A DNA stretch of 7,790 nt from Candidatus Pelagibacter sp. (GCA_002692325.1 NZJU01000010.1:1-7790), one strand, 5' to 3'. Positions 1-6,611 are shown, counted from the first letter of the stretch. A program made the numbers and translations. Notes: a model not told the origin generated them from the letters alone.

Positions 1-967
1 AAAAGATTTAGCTGCGTTAATGGTTACATATCCGTCTACTCATGGAGTATTTGAAGAAAAAATTATCGAAATTTCTGATGTTATTCACAAACATGGTGGA
101 CAAGTTTATATGGATGGGGCAAATTTAAACGCACTCGTGGGCATTGCAAAACCAGGAAAATTCGGACCTGATGTTTGTCATATAAATTTACACAAAACAT
201 TCTGTATACCTCACGGAGGAGGTGGACCAGGAATGGGGCCAATTGCTTGTGCTAAGCACTTAGCTGATTTTTTACCAACACATGAAATTATTAAAGAAGC
301 AGGCCCTAAAAATGGAATGGGAGCTGTCTCTGCTGCTCCTTGGGGGAGTTCAAGTATACTCCCAATATCTTGGATGTATATTAAAATGATGGGAGCAGAA
401 GGATTGAAAAAGGCCTCACAAGTTTCAATATTAAATGCAAATTATATTTCAAAAAAATTATCTAGAGATTATAAGGTTCTTTATACTGGCAAAAATGGTA
501 ATGTTGCGCACGAATGTATAATCGATATTCGACCAATTAAATCAAGCTCAGGAGTGTCTGAGGAGGATTTAGCAAAAAGACTAATTGATTTTGGTTATCA
601 CGCACCGACGATGTCATGGCCTGTTGCTGGTACAATTATGATCGAACCAACAGAAAGTGAAAACTTAGAGGAGATTGATAAATTTTGTAACGCACTTATA
701 AAAATTAAAAAAGAAATTAATTTAGTTGAAACATCAAAATATGATAAAATTGATAATCCATTAAAAAATGCCCCTCATACTTATGTTGAATTAGCTTCAA
801 ATGACTGGCAACATTCATACTCAAGAGAGGAAGCAGCTTTTCCAACTGAGTATGTAAGAAATAATAAATATTGGGCACCAGTTGCTAGAGTAGATAATGT
901 TTTTGGTGATAGAAATTTAGTATGTTCATGTCCTTCAATGGATGAATATAAAGATGAGGCTGCATAG
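1..967 (+). CDS. gcvP: Glycine dehydrogenase (aminomethyl-transferring), P-protein, C-terminal part
   Basis: This is the C-terminal third of the P-protein of the glycine cleavage system. It uses pyridoxal phosphate (PLP) to decarboxylate glycine and passes the aminomethyl group to the lipoyl arm of GcvH. The reading frame is open to base 2 and reads [19 protein letters not shown], so the Met codon at 20 is internal and the real start lies to the left. Visible hallmarks are MDGAN (110-124), with the Asp expected to contact the PLP ring nitrogen, and [18 protein letters not shown]. The Lys codon of that second motif at 194-196 is the PLP Schiff-base lysine by family knowledge. The C-terminal [19 protein letters not shown] and CSCPSMDEY are typical of the family. 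About 321 residues are present of roughly 950 usual. The next gene starts 9 bases after the stop, so transcription may continue into the lipid genes. The identification is very secure. Confidence 0.97.
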   Translation, partial: KDLAALMVTYPSTHGVFEEKIIEISDVIHKHGGQVYMDGANLNALVGIAKPGKFGPDVCHINLHKTFCIPHGGGGPGMGPIACAKHLADFLPTHEIIKEAGPKNGMGAVSAAPWGSSSILPISWMYIKMMGAEGLKKASQVSILNANYISKKLSRDYKVLYTGKNGNVAHECIIDIRPIKSSSGVSEEDLAKRLIDFGYHAPTMSWPVAGTIMIEPTESENLEEIDKFCNALIKIKKEINLVETSKYDKIDNPLKNAPHTYVELASNDWQHSYSREEAAFPTEYVRNNKYWAPVARVDNVFGDRNLVCSCPSMDEYKDEAA

Positions 968-976
968 TTCCGCCGA

Positions 977-2203
977 ATGAAAATTGCTGTTATCGGTTCT
1001 GGAATCTCTGGATTATCATCCGCATATTTTCTTTCAAAAAAATATAAAGTTGATTTATATGAAAAGGATGATCATTTTGGAGGACATTCTTTTACGTATG
1101 AAATTAAAGAAGGTGACAAAATCGTACCAGTCGACTTAGGTTTTATTGTTTTTAATGAGACTACTTATCCAAATCTAGTAAAATTTTTCAAAGATTTAAA
1201 TGTATCTTATGAAAAAAGTGACATGTCTTTTTCTGTATCAATTAAAAATAGCAATGTTGAATATAGTGGAAGTGGTTTAGACGGTATTTTTGCTAATAGA
1301 TTAAATTTTTTTAACTTTAAATTTTTATATATGATCAAAGAAATTATCTCATTCTATAAAACAGCACCAAAATTACTTAAAAGTGAAACAAAGGAAGAAA
1401 CTCTTGGAGATTTTCTAAATAAAAAAAGATTATCAAAATATTTTATTGAATTTCACTTAATACCTATGGTAGCTGCCATTTGGTCTATGCCTTTCGACAA
1501 AGCAAGAGAAATGCCTTTAAAATTTTTTCTAAATTTTTTTATTAATCACGGTTTATTTAAACTTAAGAATAGACCTCAGTGGTACACAGTTTCTAATAGA
1601 AGTAGATCATATGTTAAAAAGGTTATAGATAAAATTAGCGGTGAAATCTTTAAAAATTACAAGGTTGATAAGTTGATAAGGAGTGATGAAAATATCAGAG
1701 TAATGATTGGAAACGAGTATATCGATTATGATCAAGTAGTTTTAGCCTCCCACGCTGATCAAAGTTTAAGAATGTTAGAGAGACCTACTGAGCAAGAAAA
1801 AAATATACTAGAAAAATTTAGTTATGTTAAAAACGAGGCATTTTTACATACCGATGAAACATTTATGCCTCGCCAAAAAAGAGCGTGGTCCAGTTGGAAC
1901 TCTGTTTCAGATGGAAAAAAAACGTGTATAACTTATTGGTTAAATAAACTTCAAAACCTTGATACGTCAAAAAACTATTTTTTAACTTTAAACCCCATAA
2001 GCAGTATTGATGACAATTTTGTTGTTAAAAAAGTTAATTTTACTCATCCCTTTTTAAACTCGAAGAATACCGCACTTCAGAGTGATCTAAGATTAATTCA
2101 AGGTAAAAAAAGGACATGGTTTTGTGGAAGTTATTTTGGTTACGGTTTTCATGAAGATGGATTAAAATCATCTATGGATTTAATTAATAATTTTAAAGTG
2201 TGA
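977..2203 (+). CDS. FAD-dependent oxidoreductase, COG2907 type (flavin amine-oxidase fold; candidate acyl-chain desaturase)
   Basis: This 408-residue flavoprotein opens with a Rossmann dinucleotide motif, G7-x-G9-x-x-G12, followed by Glu29 at the end of the second strand and FGGHS (34-38). Family blocks follow: VDLGFIVFNETTYPNL, MVAAIWSMPFDKAREMP, RPQWYTVSNRSRSYVKK, LASHADQSLRMLERP, and RAWSSWNS. The C-terminal FAD-contacting block is WFCGSYFGYGFHEDGLKSS. These are characteristic of the predicted NAD/FAD-binding proteins encoded beside DUF1365 and CFA-synthase genes. A related domain is fused to the N-terminus of plant cyclopropane synthases. I recall a Rhodobacter homologue (UfaD) as a desaturase of methylated fatty acyl chains in furan fatty acid synthesis; transferring that role here is inference. 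The start at 977 places the glycine motif seven residues in, as expected. No clear ribosome-binding site is visible in the 9-base gap from gcvP. The end overlaps the next start as TGATG. Confidence 0.9.
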   Translation: MKIAVIGSGISGLSSAYFLSKKYKVDLYEKDDHFGGHSFTYEIKEGDKIVPVDLGFIVFNETTYPNLVKFFKDLNVSYEKSDMSFSVSIKNSNVEYSGSGLDGIFANRLNFFNFKFLYMIKEIISFYKTAPKLLKSETKEETLGDFLNKKRLSKYFIEFHLIPMVAAIWSMPFDKAREMPLKFFLNFFINHGLFKLKNRPQWYTVSNRSRSYVKKVIDKISGEIFKNYKVDKLIRSDENIRVMIGNEYIDYDQVVLASHADQSLRMLERPTEQEKNILEKFSYVKNEAFLHTDETFMPRQKRAWSSWNSVSDGKKTCITYWLNKLQNLDTSKNYFLTLNPISSIDDNFVVKKVNFTHPFLNSKNTALQSDLRLIQGKKRTWFCGSYFGYGFHEDGLKSSMDLINNFKV

Positions 2204-2961
2204 TGAACTCTTGTTTATATAATGGTCAAGTAACACATACAAGATTTAAACCTGTAAAGCATTTTTTAAAATATAAAACTTTTTCCTTGTTAATTGATTT
2301 AGATGAGATCAATCAATTGGATAGTTTAATAAGTATTTTTTCACACAATAGGTTTAACGTTTTTAGCTTTTACGATAAAGATCATGGAGAACGAGACGGG
2401 AGTGATTTAAAACAGTGGGTTCTTACAAATATCAGCAAGTTTAATATCAAGGGTAAAATTAATAAAGTTAAATTACTTTGTTATCCAAGAATATTTGGTT
2501 ACGTTTTTAATCCTTTGAGTATTTTTTATTGCTACGAGGACAAGAAATTAAAAGCGATTTTTTATGAGGTAAAAAATACTTTTAATGAACAACATACATA
2601 TATTTTTAAGATTAAAGAGAATGAAGAAATAGCTCAAAAATGCAAAAAAAAATTTTATGTATCACCATTTATGGATATGGAAACTTACTATAATTTTAAA
2701 TTACTTAATCCTAACGATAGGCTTTCAGTTTATATTAAACAAACGGACTCAATAGGAACAATTTTAACAGCAACTCAGACAGGTGAAAAAAAAGATTTTA
2801 GTTTTAAACAGCTCATATTTAATTTTTTTAAATACCCTTTAATGACAATCAAAATAATCAGCTCGATACATTTTGAAGCATTACTTTTGTGGAAAAAAGG
2901 AGCGATATATAGAGGTAGAAATGTTAAATTAAAAAATAATTTAAGTTATGAGGAATATTAA
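2203..2961 (+). CDS. DUF1365 family protein (lipid-modification cluster, candidate oxygenase step)
   Basis: This 252-residue protein belongs to the DUF1365 (COG3496) family. Conserved blocks are LYNGQVTHTRFKPVKHFLKY at the N-terminus, IDLDE (31-35), FSFYDKDHGERDG (54-66), YPRIFGYVFNPLS (94-106), EVKNTFNEQH (122-131) and VSPFMDME (153-160). Near the C-terminus a hydrophobic stretch is followed by SSIHFEALLLWKKGA. The many invariant His, Arg, Asp and Asn residues look catalytic or ligand-binding, but no mechanism can be read from the sequence. The C-terminal hydrophobic part suggests membrane association, as expected for work on phospholipid acyl chains. I recall a Rhodobacter relative as the proposed oxygenase (UfaO) of furan fatty acid synthesis, with moderate certainty. 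I take ATG at 2203, which forms TGATG with the previous stop. An in-frame GTG at 2200 would add one residue. Its stop overlaps the next start as TAATG. Confidence 0.88.
   Translation: MNSCLYNGQVTHTRFKPVKHFLKYKTFSLLIDLDEINQLDSLISIFSHNRFNVFSFYDKDHGERDGSDLKQWVLTNISKFNIKGKINKVKLLCYPRIFGYVFNPLSIFYCYEDKKLKAIFYEVKNTFNEQHTYIFKIKENEEIAQKCKKKFYVSPFMDMETYYNFKLLNPNDRLSVYIKQTDSIGTILTATQTGEKKDFSFKQLIFNFFKYPLMTIKIISSIHFEALLLWKKGAIYRGRNVKLKNNLSYEEY
2950..2954 (+). promoter_or_regulatory. Ribosome-binding site of the CFA-like gene
   Basis: GAGGA lies six bases before the ATG at 2961, inside the last codons of the DUF1365 gene. It is the clearest Shine-Dalgarno match among the plus-strand genes. With the TAATG overlap, it supports both the chosen start and translation of this gene at a good level within the series. 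Confidence 0.65.
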
Positions 2962-4148
2962 TGAGTTTGAAAAAAATTTCTGAAAAATTTGTTCTAAATA
3001 AATTAAAAACAATAAAACACGGAAACTTAAAATTAGTAAATCATGATGGATGTGTTTTTCACTTTGGAGATTTTGAGAGTAAATTATCTGCAGATATAAA
3101 AATAAATAATGATAACTTTTATTATAATCTAATTTTGGGCGGAAGTTCAGCATTTGGTGAAGCACACATTAATAAAGATTTTTATAGCTCCAACTTAACC
3201 AACCTAATAGAACTTTCGGCTAAAAATATTAAATTGATTTATTCTTTTTCCGGAAGTTTAAAGATTCAAAAAGTTAAAAATTTTATCAGAGAGATATTTG
3301 CATCAAATACCAAAAGTAAAAGCAAAAAATATATCTCAATGCATTATGATTTAGGAAATCAATTTTTTTCTGAGTGGCTGGATCCTACGCTTACGTATTC
3401 AAGTGCTATATATAGAAATCAAAGTGATAATTTGGAAAATGCTCAAAAAAATAAATATCAAAGATTAATTGATCTCTTAAAAGTAAAAAATGGAAATAAA
3501 GTTTTAGAAATCGGTTGTGGGTGGGGTGGATTTTCTGAGTATCTAGCAAAAAATTATGATGTAAGTATAGATTGTATTACTATCTCAAAAAAACAATTTG
3601 AATTTTCTAAAGAAAAAATATTTAAGGCTGGTCTTAATAATAAAGTTAACGTTAAATTTCTTGATTATAGAGATTTAAATGAAAAGTACGATAATATTGC
3701 ATCAATCGAAATGATTGAAGCAGTAGGGAAAAAGTATTTAAATAATTACTTTAGTAAAATTAAAAACTCACTAAAAATTCACGGAACTTCAGCAATCCAA
3801 GGAATCACTATTAGCGACCATTTATTTGATAGATATAAAAGCAATGAGGATTTTATTCAAAAATATATTTTTCCTGGAGGCTTTCTCCCGTCTTTGAGTT
3901 ATATTAGAAATTTAGCAGAAAAAAATAGGCTAGACTTGGTGAAGGTAAACACTTATTCGAATGACTACGCAAAAACTTTATCAGTTTGGAAAGAAAATTT
4001 CTTTAGTTCATGGGAAAAAATAAAGCCATTAGGTTTCGACAATTCTTTCAAAAGAATGTGGGAATTCTATTTATCTTATTGTGAGGCTGGATTTAAATCA
4101 AAAAACATTAACTTGATTCAATTCTCTATGTTTAATAAACAAGTATAA
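2961..4148 (+). CDS. Cyclopropane-fatty-acyl-phospholipid synthase-like SAM methyltransferase
   Basis: This 395-residue protein is an S-adenosylmethionine-dependent methyltransferase of the Cfa family (COG2230), which acts on double bonds of phospholipid acyl chains at the membrane. E. coli Cfa has 382 residues. Visible motifs are HYDLGNQFFSEWLDPTLTYS (128-147), SAM motif I VLEIGCGWGGF (181-191), IEMIEAVG with Glu253, FIQKYIFPGGFLPS (298-311) and DYAKTLSVW with Tyr336. Aligned from memory to E. coli Cfa, the bicarbonate ligands Glu239, Ile268 and Tyr317 appear kept as Glu253, Ile282 and Tyr336. Cys139 is replaced by Ser148 and His266 by Gln280. This marks the subfamily that travels with COG2907 and DUF1365 genes, so I do not call it plain cfa. 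It may make methyl-branched unsaturated chains, like Rhodobacter UfaM, rather than cyclopropanes; this is inference. It overlaps both neighbours by one base (TAATG). Confidence 0.92.
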   Translation: MSLKKISEKFVLNKLKTIKHGNLKLVNHDGCVFHFGDFESKLSADIKINNDNFYYNLILGGSSAFGEAHINKDFYSSNLTNLIELSAKNIKLIYSFSGSLKIQKVKNFIREIFASNTKSKSKKYISMHYDLGNQFFSEWLDPTLTYSSAIYRNQSDNLENAQKNKYQRLIDLLKVKNGNKVLEIGCGWGGFSEYLAKNYDVSIDCITISKKQFEFSKEKIFKAGLNNKVNVKFLDYRDLNEKYDNIASIEMIEAVGKKYLNNYFSKIKNSLKIHGTSAIQGITISDHLFDRYKSNEDFIQKYIFPGGFLPSLSYIRNLAEKNRLDLVKVNTYSNDYAKTLSVWKENFFSSWEKIKPLGFDNSFKRMWEFYLSYCEAGFKSKNINLIQFSMFNKQV

Positions 4149-4672
4149 TGAAAAAAATATTAAGTTTATTTTTATTAATTTTTTTGACAGGATGTGCAAG
4201 TAGTATGAAACCAACAGATTTCAAGGATCAAAAACCGAGACTACTAATAGAAGATTATTTATCAGGAAATGTAAAAGCTTGGGGTGTTTTACAGAACAGA
4301 TCAGGTGAAGTAACTCGTCAATTTAAAGCAGACTTAAATGGCAAATGGGATGGATCCAAATTAGTCTTAGACGAAATATTTAATTGGAGCGACGGAGAAA
4401 AACAAACTAGACAGTGGATAATAAATAAAATTGATGAACACAACTATGAAGGTACAGCCTCAGATGTCGTTGGTAAAGCAAAGGGTTATTCCTATGGTCC
4501 TGCGTTTAAATTCGAGTACGTGTTATTGGTTCCTATCAAGGGAAAAAATGTAAAAATTACTTTTGATGACTGGATTTTTAAGCAAGATGAGCGTGTGGCA
4601 ATAAATAGAGCGACAATGTCAAAGTTTGGTATTAAAGTAGCCGAATTGACTGTAATGTTTATAAAAGATTAA
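4148..4672 (+). CDS. DUF3833 family outer-membrane-type lipoprotein
   Basis: This 174-residue protein begins with a lipoprotein signal: Met-Lys-Lys, a hydrophobic stretch, then the lipobox LTGC at residues 13-16. Cleavage would leave lipidated Cys16 followed by Ala, so an inner-membrane-retaining Asp at +2 is absent and outer-membrane sorting is expected. The mature part carries DUF3833 blocks: GNVKAWGVLQNRSGEVTRQF, WDGSKLVLDEIFNWSDGE, and FDDWIFKQDERVAINRATMS. They read as a small beta-rich, probably barrel-like domain. Its biochemical role is unknown. DUF3833 genes often accompany FAD-oxidoreductase, DUF1365 and CFA genes, so a part in handling or positioning modified lipid is plausible but inferred. 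The start overlaps the preceding stop as TAATG. The stop is one base before sodB. Confidence 0.9.
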   Translation: MKKILSLFLLIFLTGCASSMKPTDFKDQKPRLLIEDYLSGNVKAWGVLQNRSGEVTRQFKADLNGKWDGSKLVLDEIFNWSDGEKQTRQWIINKIDEHNYEGTASDVVGKAKGYSYGPAFKFEYVLLVPIKGKNVKITFDDWIFKQDERVAINRATMSKFGIKVAELTVMFIKD

Positions 4673-4673
4673 A

Positions 4674-5258
4674 ATGTTTGAATTACCGAAATTAGATTAT
4701 CAAAATTCAGCTCTTTCTCCGATAATGTCTGAAAAAACTTTGGATTTGCATCACGGAAAACATCACCAAACTTATATTACTAATTTAAATAATTTTATAA
4801 AAGATACTGATTACGAAAAATTATCTTTAGAAGAAATAATTGCAAAATCTTCTAAAGAGAGTAAGGCAGGAATATTTAACAATGCAAGCCAACATTGGAA
4901 TCATAATCTTTTTTGGAAGTGTATGAAACCAAATGGAGGAGGAAAGATGCCATCTAAACTTGAAGATAAGATAAAAAAAGATTTTGGAAATTTTGAAAAA
5001 TTTAGAACGGAATTTATCAATTCCGGTGTTACTCAGTTCGGATCAGGATGGTGCTGGTTGTCCATCAAAGATGAAAAATTAGTAGTCTCCCAAACACCTA
5101 ATGCCGAAAATCCAATTATTCATAACATGAAACCCATACTAGGATGTGATGTTTGGGAACATTCTTATTATTTAGATTATAAAAATAAAAGACCAGCTTA
5201 CTTAGAAAATTTTTTCGACAAATTAATTAATTGGGAATTTGTTGAGTCAAACTTATAG
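4674..5258 (+). CDS. sodB: Superoxide dismutase, iron type
   Basis: This 194-residue enzyme converts superoxide to oxygen and hydrogen peroxide. It has no signal peptide, so it should be cytoplasmic. It aligns over its full length with E. coli FeSOD (193 residues). The metal ligands are His26 (in LHHGKHHQTY), His77 (in ASQHWNHNLFW), and Asp159 and His163 (in DVWEHSYYLDY). Gln73, four residues before His77, is the iron-type position of the active-site Gln. The manganese type has Gly there, so iron is favoured, although cambialistic enzymes exist. The ATG follows the lipoprotein stop by one base, and no strong ribosome-binding site is visible. The gene is therefore probably cotranscribed with the lipid-modification genes and partly dependent on translational coupling. 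Its stop lies 15 bases from that of the convergent gene. Confidence 0.96.
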   Translation: MFELPKLDYQNSALSPIMSEKTLDLHHGKHHQTYITNLNNFIKDTDYEKLSLEEIIAKSSKESKAGIFNNASQHWNHNLFWKCMKPNGGGKMPSKLEDKIKKDFGNFEKFRTEFINSGVTQFGSGWCWLSIKDEKLVVSQTPNAENPIIHNMKPILGCDVWEHSYYLDYKNKRPAYLENFFDKLINWEFVESNL

Positions 5259-5274
5259 AAATTAAAAATTCTAT
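5255..5274. terminator. Weak AT-rich hairpin between convergent stops
   Basis: An inverted repeat with arms ATAGAA(A)TT and AATTCTAT, one bulged A and an AAA loop spans the 15-base gap. It touches both convergent stop codons. A T6 run follows at 5284-5289 on the plus strand. With only one G-C pair the stem is weak, so a two-way terminator is a guess from position and symmetry. Confidence 0.25.
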
Positions 5275-5684
5275 TAACTTCTATTTTTTCTCGCAAAGAT
5301 AAAAGATTTTATACATTGGACCAAAAAGTATAAACCAGTTAACAACATCACAGTTTTAGAAGAGTCTGCCCAAAAATTTTCAAAAGCAATACCATTTACT
5401 AAAGATCTTATTACATCTAATCCTCCCAAAAATATAACTAGTCCAAAAATCACAACAATATGCATAAATAGTTTTTTTTTTGAGGTAAATTTTATAGCTA
5501 AAAAAGAAAAAATTACTAAAGGCAAACCGAGAAAAGAAGGAATAAAAGATGTTAAAGACGTACTTTCACTTATTAAGCTAACGGTTACACCCCACAAGAT
5601 TAGAAAACCTCCGTAAAAAAGTGAGAATTTTTCGATTGATAAACTCAAAACTCTAAATTCTTTATCTATATTTTCATTATCCAT
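5274..5684 (-). CDS. Small four-span membrane protein of unknown function
   Basis: This 136-residue protein has four hydrophobic segments, at about residues 20-38, 45-65, 72-92 and 110-130. A charged N-terminus and a basic C-terminus (ARKNRS) flank them. The blocks SLTSFIPSFLGLPLVIFSFL, then KKLFMHIVVIFGLVIFLGGL, then TVMLLTGLYFLVQCIKSF resemble an unnamed family of small bacterial integral membrane proteins. Members have an IPxFxGLPL turn followed by a conserved His in a K-x-x-MH context. I know no assigned function and see no catalytic motif. The ATG lies one base after the stop of the 39-residue membrane protein upstream on the same strand, so the two are almost certainly cotranscribed. 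It converges on sodB. Confidence 0.8.
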   Translation of the reverse strand: MDNENIDKEFRVLSLSIEKFSLFYGGFLILWGVTVSLISESTSLTSFIPSFLGLPLVIFSFLAIKFTSKKKLFMHIVVIFGLVIFLGGLDVIRSLVNGIAFENFWADSSKTVMLLTGLYFLVQCIKSFIFARKNRS

Positions 5685-5685
5685 A

Positions 5686-5805
5686 TTAAAAGAAATTACC
5701 TATCCCCATAGCAGTGGCACCGATTAAAACAAGCCAGACTAAGCCCTTTATCAAAAAAAAATAAAATCCTCCAACTAATAAGTTTTTATAAATTTTTTTA
5801 ATCAT
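5686..5805 (-). CDS. Small single-span membrane protein, 39 residues
   Basis: Reading the minus strand from ATG at 5805 to TAA at 5688-5686 gives a 39-residue peptide. A short basic head (MIKKIYKN) leads into LLVGGFYFFLIKGLVWLVLI, then GATAMGIGNFF and stop. The profile is a positively charged N-terminus with one long hydrophobic span broken by a lone Lys. Three facts argue that it is real. Its stop is one base before the next ATG, matching the spacing elsewhere in the window. It fills an otherwise unexplained gap between two minus-strand genes. Its composition is that of a membrane protein rather than random sequence. I do not recognise the family. A nine-A run on the plus strand (5753-5761) lies inside it, so a sequencing indel would break the frame; as given, the frame is intact. 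No Shine-Dalgarno site is visible. Confidence 0.6.
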   Translation of the reverse strand: MIKKIYKNLLVGGFYFFLIKGLVWLVLIGATAMGIGNFF

Positions 5806-5811
5806 CTTATA

Positions 5812-5841
5812 GTATTACTAAATTTAAATGCAATATTTCAA
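5812..5841 (-). promoter_or_regulatory. Possible promoter for the small membrane-protein pair
   Basis: On the minus strand a TTGAAA (5841-5836) and a TAATAC (5817-5812) are separated by 18 bases. They resemble sigma-70 elements. The -10-like box ends only six bases before the ATG at 5805, which would give an almost leaderless message. In such AT-rich DNA this match is weak. Readthrough from the dehydrogenase gene, 53 bases upstream, is an alternative. Confidence 0.2.
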
Positions 5842-5858
5842 GTCTTTTTGTCTCAAGT

Positions 5859-6611
5859 TTAACGTTTGACCAGTTTATCAACTAAAAACAAATAAAGCCT
5901 ATAGGGTAAAATTCTTAAAAACTTCAAAATCAAAGTAAGTCCTTTGGGAAAATGAATTTCAAACGAGCTACCCTTAACTAAACCATTAAAAATTTTTTCT
6001 GCAGCGTATTCAGGAGTTTTTAAAAAAGGCATCGGAAATTCGTTTTTATCAGTCAAAGGTGTTTTTATAAAACCTGGTGATACAACTGAGATTCTAATTC
6101 CATATTTCTTAAAATCAAAATAAATACTTTCACTAAAATTAGTCAAAGCAGCTTTTGATGGGCCGTATCCACTCGAATTAGGCAATCCTCTATAACCTGC
6201 TATTGAAGATACCAGTGAAATATGACCTGATTGCTTATTTTTGAAATATTCTTCAACAGCTTTTACACAATCAATAACTCCTAAAAAATTCACGTCCATT
6301 ACATTTTTAATTTTATCGGGGTCTATATTTTGTTCATCCTTCGGTTCATAAGTTCCACTCGAAAATAAACATATGTCTAAATTTTGAAATTCTTTTAAGA
6401 TATTTTTAAACACATCGTTTATTTGAGCTCTATCAGTTACATCCAATGGGAAAGATACAATATTCTCATTTTTAGCTATCTCATCTAGTAATTCTCTTCT
6501 ACGCGCAGAAATAGCAACCTTCCATCCTTCTTTGGCAAATTTCTTAGCTACGGCCTTACCTATTCCACTGCTCGCACCAGTAATCCATATTTTTTTCTGA
6601 TTTTCTAACAT
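5859..6611 (-). CDS. Short-chain dehydrogenase/reductase (SDR) with hydrophobic C-terminal tail
   Basis: This 250-residue protein is a classical SDR oxidoreductase using NAD(H) or NADP(H). The cofactor motif is TGASSGIG (11-18). ISARRRE follows the second strand, and these Arg residues favour NADP(H). LDVTD (56-60) is the adenine-side block. The usual NNAG is replaced by FSSG (83-86). The catalytic set is Asn108, Ser136, Tyr149 and Lys153, in VNFLG, VSSIAGYRGLP and YGPSK. PGFIKTPLT (179-187) closes the active site. The tail, FPKGLTLILKFLRILPYRLY onward, is hydrophobic and basic, suggesting contact with the membrane surface. Similar SDRs are, as I recall, often found beside COG2907/DUF1365/CFA clusters, so a lipid-related substrate is plausible. 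The substrate cannot be named from the sequence. It diverges from tspO across 21 bases. Confidence 0.92.
   Translation of the reverse strand: MLENQKKIWITGASSGIGKAVAKKFAKEGWKVAISARRRELLDEIAKNENIVSFPLDVTDRAQINDVFKNILKEFQNLDICLFSSGTYEPKDEQNIDPDKIKNVMDVNFLGVIDCVKAVEEYFKNKQSGHISLVSSIAGYRGLPNSSGYGPSKAALTNFSESIYFDFKKYGIRISVVSPGFIKTPLTDKNEFPMPFLKTPEYAAEKIFNGLVKGSSFEIHFPKGLTLILKFLRILPYRLYLFLVDKLVKR

Noticed and set aside
860..976. RpoE/ChrR-type (ECF) promoter before the flavoprotein gene
   Set aside because: No TGATC-like -35 element with a matching -10 was found. The short gap favours readthrough.
2200..2202. GTG as start of the DUF1365 gene
   Set aside because: ATG at 2203 is in frame one codon later and forms the usual TGATG coupling with the preceding stop.
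2941..3165. Minus-strand open frame of 74 codons
   Set aside because: It lies opposite the start of the CFA-like gene, which has a clear ribosome-binding site and family motifs. The peptide has no recognisable features.
2961..4148. Plain cfa (standard cyclopropane synthase) assignment
   Set aside because: The fold and motifs fit, but Ser148 and Gln280 and the gene company point to a distinct subfamily, so no symbol was given.
4674..5258. Manganese-type superoxide dismutase
   Set aside because: Gln73 sits in the iron-type position in ASQHWNH, where manganese enzymes have Gly.
5753..5761. Frameshift at a nine-A run
   Set aside because: The 39-residue frame reads cleanly through the run and ends in tight register with the next gene, so no frameshift is needed.
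5838..5858. Direct repeat TCAAGT at 5838-5843 and 5853-5858
   Set aside because: Two six-base copies in AT-rich DNA are likely by chance, and no operator context is evident.
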